64,000 nucleotides of DNA from Hymenochaete sp. R1 (GCA_019400425.1 JAFREE010000104.1:22599-86598), one strand, 5' to 3'; numbered from the stretch's first letter, positions 11,772 through 24,275 are shown. Notes: generated by a model not told the origin, from the letters alone. A program made the numbers and translations.

Positions 11772-12490
11772 GTCTTATCTGGGGTGCTGATTTGGGTCTG
11801 GTATCAGGACGCTTGATTTGTGCCGCCGCTTTGCTACGTATGGCTTTTTAAGGATGCATTGCCAACTGTACAAGATTAATGTTTACTTGCATAAATTTCT
11901 CCTTTTCATTACAAACTTCCTCAGTCTCAGGCTCTGTCCGTCTAAATGTCGAGTTGTCGATGTATGAAAAGTCACCGTCAGGTTGTTGGAGACTGATTTT
12001 CCGTGTATCGCCGGGATGAACGGTATTTGTCAAGCCGAAGCCGACCCGATCTTCCGAGAAGAGCACCCTCAGAGTCTCGGCCCGGAATGAGGGGGATCAC
12101 CAGAGATTATGCATTTGCGCGTCTGCATCTGCGTTTCAGAGGATGATTTTCTTTGCAAGGCTTGATCTAGAGTAGAAAACTGGCACTGAACAGACCAAGG
12201 ATAATGAAAAAAAGTTATATGTGTTATGTTGCCATTTGAATTGAGTGAAAATGAATTGTCACGAGCCAAAAATAGGTAACGTTACGTCAAGAAAAAGGAT
12301 AAAAATGTCACAAAAGTGTGACGTGTATTGCCTTTTCTGCGTGCCTTCTTGGATCGAGTGCGCGCCAATGCCAGTTCGTCAACCCTCCCTAGCGCGTTGT
12401 CCACGGTCCTCTTCATCCATCCATCACGGCCTTCGTCGCTCTCTTTCCCTCTCGCCAACGTACTCGACATTATCCTCGTCGTCCGGAACG
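11772..12490. other. Intergenic region between SCOT and KNR4
   Basis: No frame with family features was found. The last 120 bp are CT-rich and precede the KNR4 start. Frames at 12245-12778 in this stretch are read-throughs of the KNR4 exon. Confidence 0.5.
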
Positions 12491-14856
12491 ATGAACTGGC
12501 TCTCTGGCCTTTTCTCCCCCTCATCGTCTTCAAACGCCAACGTGCGTCGCAAGATGGCAATGTCGACTCATGACGCTTTCTCGCTCCCCACCTCCTCCCC
12601 TCTCACCGCATCCCATCCTGACGCCTTCCACCGCTCAAGTCCAGACGCCTTCGAGGCAGAATCAATGACACCTTCATCTTCCACCTATGCTTACCCCCCA
12701 CCTGCAAGCCCAACTACGTATGACTATGCTCCGAACCAAAAGTACGTCAATGGCCATCTTCTTTCGTATCTCGGCTAGCCCTGACGAATGGCACGCTTCT
12801 CATTTACGCTTGCTTTGCGTCGCTTTCATGATATAGCGGTAGGTATACGTCGGCGCAGTCGCGTCAAAACTCGTTGCTACCTCTGCACTCACCCGCACCT
12901 CTCGTGCCGCTCCCGCCCTATCCGGCGTTGGAGCAGACTTGGGCTCGTCTCCATAAATGGTTGACCCGCGAATACCCCGAACTTGGCGACACGCTCAACT
13001 ACGGTATCTTGCCCCAGGACCTCGAGGAGTTCGAGATGGCGCTTGGTATGCAGCTCCCTCAGCCTGTGAGGGAGTCTTACCTTACTGTCGACGGCCAAGA
13101 GGCCGAGTCTGCCGCGGGCTGCTCAGAGGGACTCTTCTTTGGCTTGACGTTCCTTCCGCTCGAAGACGTCCTTGATGAATGGCGTTTCTGGCGTGATGTA
13201 GACAATGACCCCGCGACGGGACGAAACGAACGCTTGAAAGAGTCTATGAAATCCGTCCCGCCAGATTGGGTCCGGCGAGAATACTCGCAACGCGGGTGGA
13301 TCCCGCTCGTGACCGATAAAAGTGGGAACTACCTGGGTGTAGACGTTGCCCCCGGCGAGCGTGGAATTGCAGGACAAGTGATAGTCTTCGGCCGGGATTT
13401 TGATACCAAGGTTGTGATGTGGAGAGGCGAGGGTGCCGCTGGGTGGGCAAACTGGCTTGCGGGATTCGTTGAAGACTTGGAGAATGGTGAAGGGTTCGAG
13501 ATTGGGTTGAATAGCGATGGAAGCGAGGACTCGGAAGATGATGTTGGATATGAAAGCTATTTCTTTGATGGAAGCGGACGGACGAAAGGCGAAGGCGATG
13601 GAGACGGTGGTGGGGGCATGCGACTCACAGGCGAGTACCGAGGGTGGAGTGTATTGGAAGCTTGGGCAGACAAGAGTGTAAAGCGATGGAGAGATGCAGG
13701 TGTCCTTCCTGAGAAGAATTCTTCACCGAAAGCACAATCAAAGGTATGTTTTCTTATCTACCGATTTTATCAACTTCAAGCTCACGTTTTCATCATCAAT
13801 ATCAAGCGCATCTCCAAACACGGCCTTGGCATGCTTGACTTTGCCTCAAAGGCCGCTTCCTCTTCTGCTGAGGTACCTATCCCTGTCCTTGCTGAAAGCA
13901 ATGATGCAGAGCCGTCCAATGCCACGACGTCGGTGAACGGCGCAAGTACGAGTAACACGACTCCTGTGCCTATAATCTCCGTCACCAAACCTCCTGCTCC
14001 TCGGCCCGTCGATCTCCCTTCTCCCGGTGATTTCCATTCCCCTTCCCCCACAGATTCACGTGCAACTTCATTTGACGCTGATCTCGAGCAAGGGCGTAAG
14101 CTTTCGCTGGATGAAGTTGAGCATCCCCTTAGCGGGGCATCCGTTGTTGTGAAACCGCCTTCTCCTACGACTCCGACACCCTCTACGGTCAAAGAGGCGA
14201 CACTGGTTCAAATACCAACGGAGGAAGAAGCCACACCTCAGGAACCCGCAAAGGACTTACTACAAGGCGGGGCGGAGGAATCAAATGTCCCAATCACGCC
14301 GATGGAGCCGGTCGCCACTCCGGTGAAGGAGAACAACCCGACAGAAGAGTTACTAGTCATCGCAGACAATTCGACCGTCGATCCATCTACCGAAAACACT
14401 TCGCCTCAGTCATTAGCTAATGAGAAGATGTCCACCACCACGAGCGGCGATACAATGGTTGAAAGCCTACCAAAAGAAGATAGCGACGGAAAACAAATTT
14501 CGGAGCCCGTGAATCTTGAGAAACTAGCTGCGGAAGACGACGATGAAGACCCCGATACGACCATCCGTCTTGTCGGTGGTGGCGGCACCGCAGGCATTGT
14601 GAGCGCCGAACCCGAAGTCGACCAATCTGACACCGCATCTCTCGCGTCCGAATCATCCGTGCGCACGACCGGGACGGATGCGGAGACTGGTGACGACGGA
14701 GCCGCGAGAAAGAAAAAGCTGAAGCATGACAAGAAGAAGTCGTTCTCGGCGGGGTTGAAAAGGATTAGCAAACTTGGTGGAGGCAAGAAAAGAACAGACT
14801 CGAAGGAGAGCATCGGGAGCGCGAGCGCTGCCATTGCGGGTGCCGCTGCTCCATAG
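12491..14856 (+). CDS. KNR4: KNR4/SMI1 homologue, regulator of cell wall synthesis
   Basis: Exons 12491-12741, 12837-13743 and 13807-14856 give 735 aa. Knr4/Smi1 proteins carry a SUKH domain and coordinate glucan and chitin synthesis with the cell-wall integrity MAP kinase. The SUKH core spans about residues 105-290: TWARLHKWLTREYPEL, then FEMALGMQLPQPVRESYLTVDG, GLFFGLTFLPLEDVLDEWRFW, RGWIPLVTDKSGNYLGVD and VIVFGRDFDTKVV. The first 95 residues and the last 370 are low-complexity Ser/Pro/Thr/Glu sequence. The C-terminus is lysine-rich with KHDKKKSFSAGLKRISKLGGG. The second intron is 63 nt and has no stop, so it would read through in frame if retained. Its removal is inferred from GTATGT and the CAAG acceptor. 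Confidence 0.9.
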
Positions 14857-15934
14857 AGGTGTCGTTAGATACTCCTCGGTGCATAGACTAGGTGCTCTGT
14901 TGATAGTGATACGGGTGGATGCAGGTGTTGGACATCTTAGCCCTTATTTAATGTGCGGCGCAGTGCGGCCTCTCTTCGCTGTGTGATTACTTCCTTCATC
15001 TGTCCATACTTCTGCTTTCTTTTTTCTCCTTTAGCTTTGCTCTCGCCACCTCCAAGGCATTCACTTAGTATCACACTTTTTGTGCTCCACCTTCTTCATT
15101 TTAGCCTTCTCACCTTACTTTACTTCTTTTCCTCTGCAACATACTCGAACACTATTCATTGCCCATCTTTGACTTTCTTTCTTCCTCAACCTTTATTTCA
15201 ATTCTGTTCCCTCGCTTGACTCTTCTCTCTCTCAAGTCTCATTCCATAGTAAAGTGTACCACTGCATAGGCATAGGCATTCTTTATTTTCTCGTCTCGTC
15301 CCGTTTCCTCTTGCCAACTTCGCCCTTCTCACCATCGTCCCAGCTTCGTCCTTCTCTTTTCCTCCCTTCTCTTTCTGTCTCGTATTTCTTCGCGATATTC
15401 AATATCAATACCCTATACTTCATTCGATCGGCCTTTAAATGGCCACTACAACTCTATCTCACAGTAAATCAAACCCTACGGGAAAAGAGGGAATTTGAAT
15501 TGAAAAAGAAAATCAGAAAATTTAGATTTTCGGTGTAACTACTATATATGGAAGGTCACTGTCTCTTGGGAGGGCGTTACGCCGCGACGCGACATCCGAG
15601 AGGCCACAACGACGAGCGGGCTCAAGACACAGAACACCCGACATTATCAACGCTGAAGACCACATCAGTGCGCGTCATTCTTTCCTTTAAATATTGCTCA
15701 GTAATGAAGGTGTTTGTATCTAGCACTTAGGAGCGAAGGACCGACGAAATCTATCCAAGTGTGGTGCGACACTTGCATCTGGTCGAACAGCTCGAAACAA
15801 CTTCACCGAGCCACTCTCATTCCCAACTCATCAGAGAGAACTCGCGATACAAGTGGACTAGCGAGTCTACGTCCTTTACAAGTAACGATTGACACGCTAG
15901 GAAGGACGACCGGCGAGAGTTCTTGGGAACGGAA
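14857..15934. other. Long pyrimidine-rich intergenic region
   Basis: From about 14980 to 15420 the + strand is strongly CT-rich (TTCTTTTCCTC-like tracts), so several spurious Ser/Leu/Phe-rich frames appear. No protein or RNA gene is supported. The region separates KNR4 from EAF1 and probably holds the KNR4 3' UTR and the EAF1 promoter. Confidence 0.55.
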
Positions 15935-18900
15935 ATGGCGCCTCGGGACGTGACATTGTCGGAGGAGGCGGAGGCGGAGGAGGCGCGCCAAGCTCTCGTT
16001 GACGAGAGGCAGTCTAAGATTCGGTGCGCGTGTTACTTTCCTCAAATCAACCTGAAGAACATGTAAGCTGACAAAGGCCGTCGTATCTTGGAACTTGATG
16101 ATATTTGAACGAATGTCGAATTCGATGTCGACCGACCGACCGACCTTCGACCTTCACCATCCATGCATGTCCCGCTGTTCTTGCTACACTTATTCACGCA
16201 CGCACATCCTTCGAACCTCAATCGTTTCCGGCATGCGGATCTGGAATTTCGATGGCGAACAGTGAGATTGAGCAGAGGCATACGGTGCTCCTTGCTGAGA
16301 TGTATAAACTCGCGCGGATGGCTAAGAGTGGGTTCTCAGAGGATGTTGAAGTTGGGGATGTTGACGAGGAAAGGAATGAGGTAGACGTTCCGGACCTTAA
16401 TAAGTTCTTGCGAAGATTTGAACTGGGAAAGAGGTACGTCCATGCTTCCAAGTGAATGGGTTGCTCGGTCTTTGCTAATGTTGTCCAAGTGGAATATCGA
16501 TCATGGAATTGGAACTACCCGTACTTGCGGAAATGGAAGAGGTGGAGGGGATTCTGAGTCAACCAGAGTCTCCTGAAACAGAGAAGGAACTCGAGCACTC
16601 TAGAGAGGACGAAGAAGACGAGGAGGGGGAACCGCCTTCTGCACAGGACGAGGGTAACGGAAGCAGTGAAGACGAGGACACCGATCTTTCTGTTTCAGAC
16701 AGAACGCCTACCCCTTCGAAAGTCGCCGAAGAAGATCTCCAATCTGACTCTGACAAATCTGAAAAAGAAGAAAGCGAAGGTAGCAAGACGCCCGTAGTCA
16801 CCCCTCAACCGGAATCTAGGTCCTCGTCCGCCTCGGTTGTTCCTCAGAAGAGGAAACGTCAACGATCGAGGAGGTCGATTGAGAGCGGTGAGTCCGATGG
16901 AGAATCGCGAGATCGGTCCATGGAAGCAAAACGACATCATAAAGTTGTTTCAACCGCGAGCGACGATGACGAGGAATCAGACGAGTTGGACTTGTTATCT
17001 CACAAGCAAAAACGATCCACTCGTACACCATCAGATCGTACCTCGCAACAACCTCGCGATATTGTATTACGCTGTATTTCCGAGGGGCAAATCGACAAGG
17101 AAAAAGCCAACGTCAATCAACAGATAGAAGAAGTCAAAGCGGTAGCTGATGCCAAAGTCGTACCTCCCACTCCTAGTACGCCTTCACAGGAAACTGCCCA
17201 ATCTCCGGGTGGTACACGGAAAAATACGCCACCAGAGCGCTTCAAGGCACCTGCACATCTTATCTGCACAGATTCTACACCCCTACCACCGCCCAAATCT
17301 CCAGCCCCGCCCATCATAGTCCAACTGGATGTAACCCAAGCGATCCGGCAACGTACATACATATTTCCTCCCGATACAGTTAATACTCAGCCTGGAGTCT
17401 CAGTCGAGCAAAGTGAAGATGAGACAAAAAAGCCAACAAAGCCCGAAAAGAAAGTATATTCGCGGATCGTACCCGAGTTACAAATGGATATGGGTCTTAC
17501 ACTCCCTCCACTTTATACGCTACCCCCGGAGTTCAATCGGAAAGGCAAGCCTCAGAAGTTAAAGAGGAGAGATAAGGAAAGGAGTGAATCCGGGAAGAGA
17601 GACGATTGGGTGCCACTTGGGATGGTCAGGTGGGCAGCGATGCTGAATGCTAATCCAGTGCACCCTAAAATGATAAGGGCTAGTAAATGTTTGAACACGA
17701 AGGATTGGAATGTGAGTAACATTCCTCCTCTGGCACAAAAATCAACGTTTTCTTATTCCAAAGTAATATCTCAGACCGCAGCGAAGGAACTCCAGCTCGT
17801 GAAATCATTTGAACGCATCGAGTCTATGAAGAAAGAAGGGAAATGGAGTTTCCGTCAGATCAAGAAGTCTCGGGTCTCTCCTGGTCAGAAAACTCACTGG
17901 GACTACCTCATGGAGGAAATGGTAAGCTTAAATTTCGTGTCGTATGGGACATCAAATCTGACGCTACCTTTAGAAATGGATGCAAGTTGATTTTCGAGAG
18001 GAGCGTCGGTGGAAGATCGCTGTGGCCTTCGAGCTTGCGTTGTGCGCTCAGGATTGGCATGCAGCAGAGTCAAAGGATGAACGCATCCGTCTTGGCATAT
18101 GCGGATCGTATAGCATACCGGATCCTGTGGATTATCAACCTCCACCAGAAGACGAGCAAGTTTTGCTTATTGGAGAGGGTGTAGACTCCGAGTCAGGTTC
18201 TGAAACCAGTGAAGACGAAGATATGGCCGATGGTGCGGAAGAAACTCCCATCACTGGCGCCCAAGGAGAAAGCGATAATGATGAGGAAGCTCGGGATCAG
18301 AGAACTGTGAATGATGTGCTTAATCCTGATGTAGCCCTCGCCAACGCCCTTGAAGATGTTGAGAAGATAGACGCGGCCCAAGGGACTGCTGAGAGTCGCG
18401 ATCAGGAACCTCCGGAAATGGTCATGAAGATTGAGGAATTGGACAATTCCAACGCTTTGCAGCTCCCGAAAGACCAAGACAGCGAAATGCAGATGAACGA
18501 AGACGAAGACCCCGAGACAAGGTACAGGGAGGACTCCATGAAGGCTGAAGCAATGGATCCCGCATCTGCTTTACGGGACGCTTCTGCAAATCCGTTGTTT
18601 GATAGTCAAAGCGTTGCTGCTGTAGACACCCCGGAAATTCCACAAAAGGAGATGAAATCACTCTTCTCGGCGGAGGACACCAAACGCTTACGATCATCCT
18701 TCCTATCTTTACCCGAGGAAACACTCTTTGTGAGCATGGATCAGTTGTTGTCTATGTCTGATGAAGAGCTCGTCAAGTCCGTCTCCGAGAACGGTAACCC
18801 TTGGCCCGCGGAGTTCGATCCATCTTTTGTCTTTCCAGAGCTCCAGCCCTTCAGCATGCAAGATGTTGTCACTTCCGACATTGTTGGTGGTCCTTCGCTA

Positions 18901-20888
18901 TCTTCGGACGGAAGGAGGAGGAACGACAAGAAGATCGACAGAGATGATCCGTCGAGGCGCATGGAAGAGACGACGTACAACAAACTCTATCCTGCGAGTA
19001 AATTCATGCACATGAAGCCTACTTTGATCAGTGCATTGGAACCGGCACGCAAATGGAGGAAAGGTAAATGGGTTGACCTGGATGACTCTCCCGTCGTGAG
19101 CGACGTTGATGCACCTTTGCCGCTCATCAGTGCCGATACTACAAGTTGTGAGTTCTATTCGGTCTCACTTGACAAACAAAAAAACTTACTCTTTCATAGC
19201 ACTGTTTGGGAATCGTAGAAGCATCAACATCGGGGCAGGCGCTCTTCAGCCGCCTACCAGTGGGACGCGCGGTGACGTAAAATTAGGTCGAAATCCTTTC
19301 AAGATATCCAATGTCGCGTGGTCGCCCGCCGAAGATGACCTTTTGCGTACGCTCCATGAACGTTATCCCGGAAGCTGGAAACTGGTTGCGGACGCACTCA
19401 ATTCTTCGCGTATACGAACATGTGTTGACTTGCGAACTCCCCTAGAGATTTATAGTAGGTGGCAGGAGAGATTCGCACCACAGCGTTTCCAGTCTCAGCA
19501 AAGCGTTGCGACTCCGGGGACACTCACCCTATTTGAGGAAGGTAGCTCTACGTTGCCCTCTTCTTCAACAATGCTGCCTCCCCCGACTCCGACCACGCCG
19601 TCGATGTCTGCAACACCACAAATGACAACAAGAGGTGTACAACGCAAAGCTACGACTGCTGCTCAGAACGCCACGAACTTGTCTATCAATACTGCCGTAA
19701 ATACTGTGGAGAATCGAAAACGGAAGAGGCACATTATCATTAATGACTCCATGAGAAAGACGGTGACGAAGCGCGTACGGTTGAAGAAACAAGATGATGG
19801 TAGGCCCCGCTCAATCACGCCGTGTTTCTTTAGACTGATGACGGTTGAAAAGCAAAAGCGCAATCAAGTGTTTTGATAGCTGCTCACGACACACATAATC
19901 AATTTGGAACAAAGCAACGGTATACTCCTATGGAGTTGTCGACGTTGAAGGGCGAGAAAGAACAGAGTGAACAAAGGCGAAGACAGGAATTGCATAGGCA
20001 TCGAGTATTTCAACAACAACAGTTGCAGCTGCAGCAGCAAGCTGCGCAACAGCAACAGCAACAAATTCAACAGCAAGTTCAGCATCCTACGCAGCAACAA
20101 GCGCAGCCACCGTCACAGCAGATTGCTCAACAAACGCAGCAGCAGCAAGCGCAACCCCAACAACAACCTCAGCCTGGTCTCACTCTTGCTTCAAATCTAC
20201 CGCAGATCAGGACGCAGGTCGCCATCTCACAGCAACAACAGCAGCCAAGGAATCAAAATCAGAACCCGATGTCACCGCAAACCTTGCATGCAACACAACA
20301 GCGGTTGATGCTTGCCCAGGCGCAGGCTCAGAATCAAGCGCATGCTGCAACTCAGGGTCAATCGAATATGGTTCAAATTGCCAACCAGATTAATGGCACC
20401 ACCCAACACCTATCAACTCCCTTTGTTAACCAAAACGGCTCGGTGTCCCCAGTCCCCACCCCCCATACCTCACCACCACGGGCAAGTGCTACACCTGTGA
20501 ATCCTGCTGCAGCAGTAGCTAGTAACTTCCAACAGAGGCCGCCATCCGCGCAGAGGAATGCGGGGATTCCTGGTACGAATGTCGTTCAAATGAATGGTCA
20601 GGTTCCGATCGCTCGGACGAGCAGCGCGATGGCAAACTTGGCTTACCTTCAGAACAATTTACCAAATAACTATACTCCAGAGCAAATGGCAAGGTTACTT
20701 AACTTACAGCAGCAGCAACACTTTGTGAGTGACTATATCTAGGATGGCTTTGATTCTAAAGGCTCATTCTCGTCTAGCAACAGGCGGCGCAGCAGATGCA
20801 GCAAGCTCAGCAGAACCAACAGCTTGTTCCTCAGCAACAGCAACAGCAGCAACACCCGCCTCAGTCGATGCAAGCGTATCCTCAATGA
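15935..20888 (+). CDS. EAF1: EAF1/VID21, scaffold subunit of the NuA4 histone acetyltransferase complex
   Basis: Seven exons (15935-16023, 16263-16433, 16490-17921, 17974-19147, 19200-19799, 19880-20724, 20784-20888) give 1471 aa. Eaf1 is the platform on which NuA4 modules assemble on chromatin; its animal counterpart is EP400. The N-terminus includes the segment KIREIEQRHTVLL. An HSA domain (about residues 555-610) reads KTHWDYLMEEM, then an intron, then KWMQVDFREERRWK. It recruits actin-related proteins. A SANT/Myb domain (about residues 985-1050) reads AWSPAEDDLLRTLHERYPGSWK. The last 300 residues are Gln-rich (QQQ runs mixed with Ala and Pro), typical of transcription coactivators. Long acidic Ser/Glu tracts fill residues 85-200 and 640-760. 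Two of the introns fall in or beside the HSA and SANT regions. The start codon choice rests on the upstream exon at 15935. Confidence 0.93.
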
Positions 20889-21078
20889 TAGCATTTGTAA
20901 AAACGGAATATTTATATGTATTATTCGTGCTGTGTAATGTTATTGTCTATTCCAATGCATTCCTTTAAACTTCACATGTAGTATTTGTGAGCATGTTGTA
21001 CAAATGACCGAAGCTCTTAGCCAATATTAATCACAAGTCTCAAGTGAATCCGAAGTGTGTTCAGAACGAATGCTATGC

Positions 21079-21175
21079 GATTCGATGGTCTAATGGTCAT
21101 GATATTCGTCTCACATCAAAATTAGTGCTGATGCATGTTCACGAATGGTTCCAGGTTCGATCCCTGTTCGAGTCA
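21079..21175 (+). tRNA. tRNA-Val (anticodon CAC) with a 24-nt intron
   Basis: The acceptor stem GATTCGA (21079-21085) pairs with TCGAGTC (21168-21174), with A as discriminator. A 3-bp D stem and the D-loop element AATGGTC follow. The anticodon stem TTCGT pairs with ACGAA around the loop CTCACA...C, placing CAC as the anticodon. A 24-nt intron starts after position 37 and contains GTG, able to pair with the anticodon as in canonical pre-tRNAs. The T arm has TTCGATC; its outer pair is a C-T mismatch. The mature length is 73 nt without CCA. It lies between the convergent EAF1 and S2P genes. Confidence 0.85.
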
Positions 21176-21202
21176 TTACCGGACGGAAATGAAAGTCATT
21201 CC

Positions 21203-21207
21203 TTTTT
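21203..21207 (+). terminator. RNA polymerase III termination T-run
   Basis: Five consecutive T residues lie 28 bp after the tRNA 3' end, the expected distance and form of a Pol III stop signal. Confidence 0.6.
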
Positions 21208-21253
21208 CTCGTTTGATTTGCAGAACAATCTCATATATATATATTTTCAATTT

Positions 21254-23385
21254 TTAGTAGACAAATCCTCTATTCTTCATTTGGGGAATTAATGATATAG
21301 TAGAAATTAACATCAAAGCAACAGTAACAAGTCTAAACCCCTTTTCAATGCCTTGCTTCCTCTGACGAGCAAAGATTCGCACTGGAGAAGTTATATGGAG
21401 AAATTTAGACCAACAAATATATATGAGGGGAGACGACCGTGCGTTTTGACCAAGAGAAGAGAGACCTTGCTCCGCTTCATTGAGAATAAACGTATCCTCG
21501 TTCCGAAAATCTCCTCGTCGACCAACAATGTCGAGAAGCGCCGAAAGGAAGTATGATCCATCGAGGAAGGGTAGAGGAAAGAGGTTGAAAATGTAAAGAG
21601 AAAAGGATATAGTACCGAGGTAACTGACAGGTCTTGATTAGAACGACGCTCGAAAATTTGAGGTTGAAAAGATACGAACGAGAAGAATAGCGAAAACGCT
21701 GAAGGAAGCCAGATAGGGAAGAAACTCCTCGTTGAAATTAACGTGCCGATTTTGACTGTGCACGATATTTAGTAAATCCAGTGAGAAAATCGAATGATTC
21801 TCTTGCCTTGCTCCCAGACTTCTTCTTTGGGTCCACTCCAGAGCACTGTACGTGTCTCCCTCAGTTCTTCGCCATTACGACCCTCACCTCGGCCCGATCG
21901 CTGAACAACGAGACGAAGCAGTTCCACGTTTGGGTGAGGTAGTACGCATTCCGAAAGTTTTTGATCGTTAGTACTGTTTCCGATGCAGTCAGTCCGTGCG
22001 CGGCAACGAAGGTATCGACGCTCATGATTCGCTGGAGTCAAGATAGGCACGGGGTCAACGCAGTGCCCGAGATCATGTTTCCGATCTGAGATAGGAATAA
22101 AGCAAGAAAGTTGTGCCCCAGGAGGGTGTACACTCTGATGAGATCGAAAATCACAACATTCTTCTGGCTGAGCTGAATCTAAAATCAGACAGGGTGTGGT
22201 TCGATAACTTCTCTACATACCGTTGAGCTTTTCCTGCGGAAGACACCATCCTTCGGCGAGAGTAGAAGTGCCAGGGTTCGTCAGAAAATAACGATCCCAT
22301 AATCTCAGAGCCGAAACTTTGGACTGGCCCAGAGTGGCGTCGTCTACCATAGTGATGACGTCCCCTACATCTAAATGGTATGAAAGAGGGGAGTCCTACA
22401 AAGACATTAAATCAGGAAACAAGGAATTTGACAATAAAAGCTCGCACATCTTCAACTCCGAGTACAGCAACACCCCTGTCTTCTACGTTTTCATATCCAA
22501 GTGTAGACCAAACGACGTCCATTTTTGCATATGTGAAAAGATATAGAAGGAGCCAGAGAACTAAATTGTGCCAGGCTCCAGCTGCGACGATCTGAAGCCT
22601 TTTAGGAGCCGACAAATCACCCAAAGCAGACGACAATGACACGAAAGCAGACGGAAGGACTATCATGAACGAAGCTCCGACAGTTTGGATAGGAATACCG
22701 TATCTGATGATATTATGTGACTTTCAATCGCCAAGACCAAGAGAAGTATTTATACCCATGACGTACAGTGCAGCAGACACAGCGTGTCCGAGTTCGTGAA
22801 AACCTTGTCCTATAAAGATGGACAGCAGAAGCGCGAAAAGGTGCGACATTGGTACTGTCACCCCGGGTATCTGACAATGTGTTAGTCTTATTTCTTGAAC
22901 TGGAACTATTGGAAGTTACTCACAATAGGCTTGATACCAAAGTCAACCTCACCGTCAGCAGTTGGCAGCGGTGTTTCATCGAATGCTCTCTTCGTCAGCG
23001 TAGTTGCGCCTGTTTCCGTTCCAGCGAAGTAGAACGCGTAAAGCGCATTCACAGGCGTCCATGCCAAGAGTATTAACCCTGCAAGGAGTCCGAGTATGCA
23101 CACGATTGATCCAACGCTGTAGAAATAATGAAGAGATCGTCGAATTGTTTCGTTTGACGACTGGGCCAGGAATCCCGCAAGACGTTCATGTAAATCATTA
23201 CAGGCTATTGTTTCCATCCTAAACTCCAGAGCCCTGACTTTGATAGTGATCATGTTGCCATGCTGATGTCGTGTTTCATCAATTGAAGTCGGCAGGACAC
23301 CAGGACTACCCGTCTTCTCTCGTAATGCTCTGAGGACATGCACGACTATCCAGAAAAGTGCGATTAGCCATAGCAGCTTATCCAT
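21254..23385 (-). CDS. S2P: Site-2 protease (intramembrane zinc metalloprotease, M50 family)
   Basis: Eight exons read on the minus strand (22924-23385, 22767-22870, 22448-22703, 22221-22395, 21807-22178, 21680-21755, 21466-21623, 21254-21381) give 576 aa. S2P cuts membrane-tethered transcription factors inside the bilayer, in fungi the SREBP-type sterol and hypoxia regulators. Multiple TM spans are visible. The zinc motif GQGFHELGHAVSAAL is at about residues 175-189. The second metal site, LYIFNLFPLPFLDGS, is near residue 503. Between them lies a large luminal or PDZ-like region with DVGDVIT and a cysteine-bearing segment. A C-terminal TM helix (LVTVALMLISTISLI) ends the protein. One intron (21756-21806) uses a GC donor (GCAAGA). 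Two others use weak GTTCGT or GTCTCT donors and were placed from conserved protein sequence. Confidence 0.88.
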
Positions 23386-23586
23386 AATAGTTTGGTCATA
23401 AGAGTGTTAGATAGATACACTGCATTTGTGTAGTCTCGATGAAGATGGTGGAAGGAGAGAAAGCTGCATGCGTCCTACGAGAGTGGTGTCATTAGCGGCT
23501 GCCGGTCGGTGGATCGCATCTTGAATAAACAACAACAAATAACGCGCACGCGTTCTTTTCGCCCTTCCCTTCCCTTTCCAGACGCA

Positions 23587-23615
23587 ATACAGTGTAAGGA
23601 CACGCAAATGAACAC
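23587..23615 (+). repeat. Left terminal inverted repeat of the MITE
   Basis: 29 bp including the TA target site, the exact reverse complement of 24247-24275. It begins ATACAGTGTAAGG. Confidence 0.9.
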
Positions 23616-24272
23616 CACTTTTTGCGCTGAAATAGCGCAAGAACCTGTGATTCGTTTCAGCCGAAATTCTACAATGACAAGCTTTATAATAACGTAAACA
23701 ACATACAAAAATTGGAGAGCGAACGACGCACATTTGAGTGACTTATTTCAAGCACAAGGAAGTAGGTACTTTTGAACAAACGGACAGGGAAATGAACACT
23801 CAGACGCGCGTTCAAGTGCAGATCATTTACCAAAATAGGAAGATATCAGAGGTGTTTCCCGACCGTGGGATATCTGCAAGGGCGCGCGAGAAGGGCGAAC
23901 AACTGTCCTTCTCCATTCTCAAGCTATATGCTCATTTTCTACTAACATTTCCAATCAACTATACTCAAAAAAAATTAGATGAGGCTGATGAGTGTAATAT
24001 CATGGAATATTTTAGTTTCACGCCAAACGATGGGAAATTGAGTTCTGGGTGAGCTTCTGAAAAGTGCAAGTCATGCTCAGAAAGCTCATTTTTCGCCTTC
24101 GACAGGCTCTACAACACGCAATTTCGAACCGTGTGTCTTAAAACTTTGCATGAGTCCTGAAAATCATGCAGGTAATACAAATAAATATTTTTGTGATTTT
24201 ACAAGTTCTTTGTGGTGAGATAGAGCGACTGTTCATTTGCCTGTCCGTGTTCATTTGCGTGTCCTTACACTG
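23590..24272. mobile_element. Non-autonomous Tc1/mariner-type transposon (MITE), 683 bp
   Basis: Perfect 26-bp terminal inverted repeats start CAGTGTAAGGACACGC and are flanked on both sides by TA, the target duplication of Tc1/mariner elements, whose ends often begin CAGT. The right end holds a second direct copy of the GTTCATTTGC unit. Inside is a single 104-codon frame (23738-24052) with no transposase motifs (no DDE/D block seen), so the element should depend on a transposase elsewhere. It sits between the S2P promoter and the 3' end of the second DUF6533 gene. Confidence 0.85.
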
Positions 24273-24275
24273 TAT
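24247..24275 (-). repeat. Right terminal inverted repeat of the MITE
   Basis: 29 bp, the exact reverse complement of 23587-23615. It ends CCTTACACTGTAT. Confidence 0.9.

Noticed and set aside
14953..15538. Leu/Phe/Ser-rich + strand ORFs
   Set aside because: They come from CT-rich noncoding DNA; no start context, splice signals or conservation visible.
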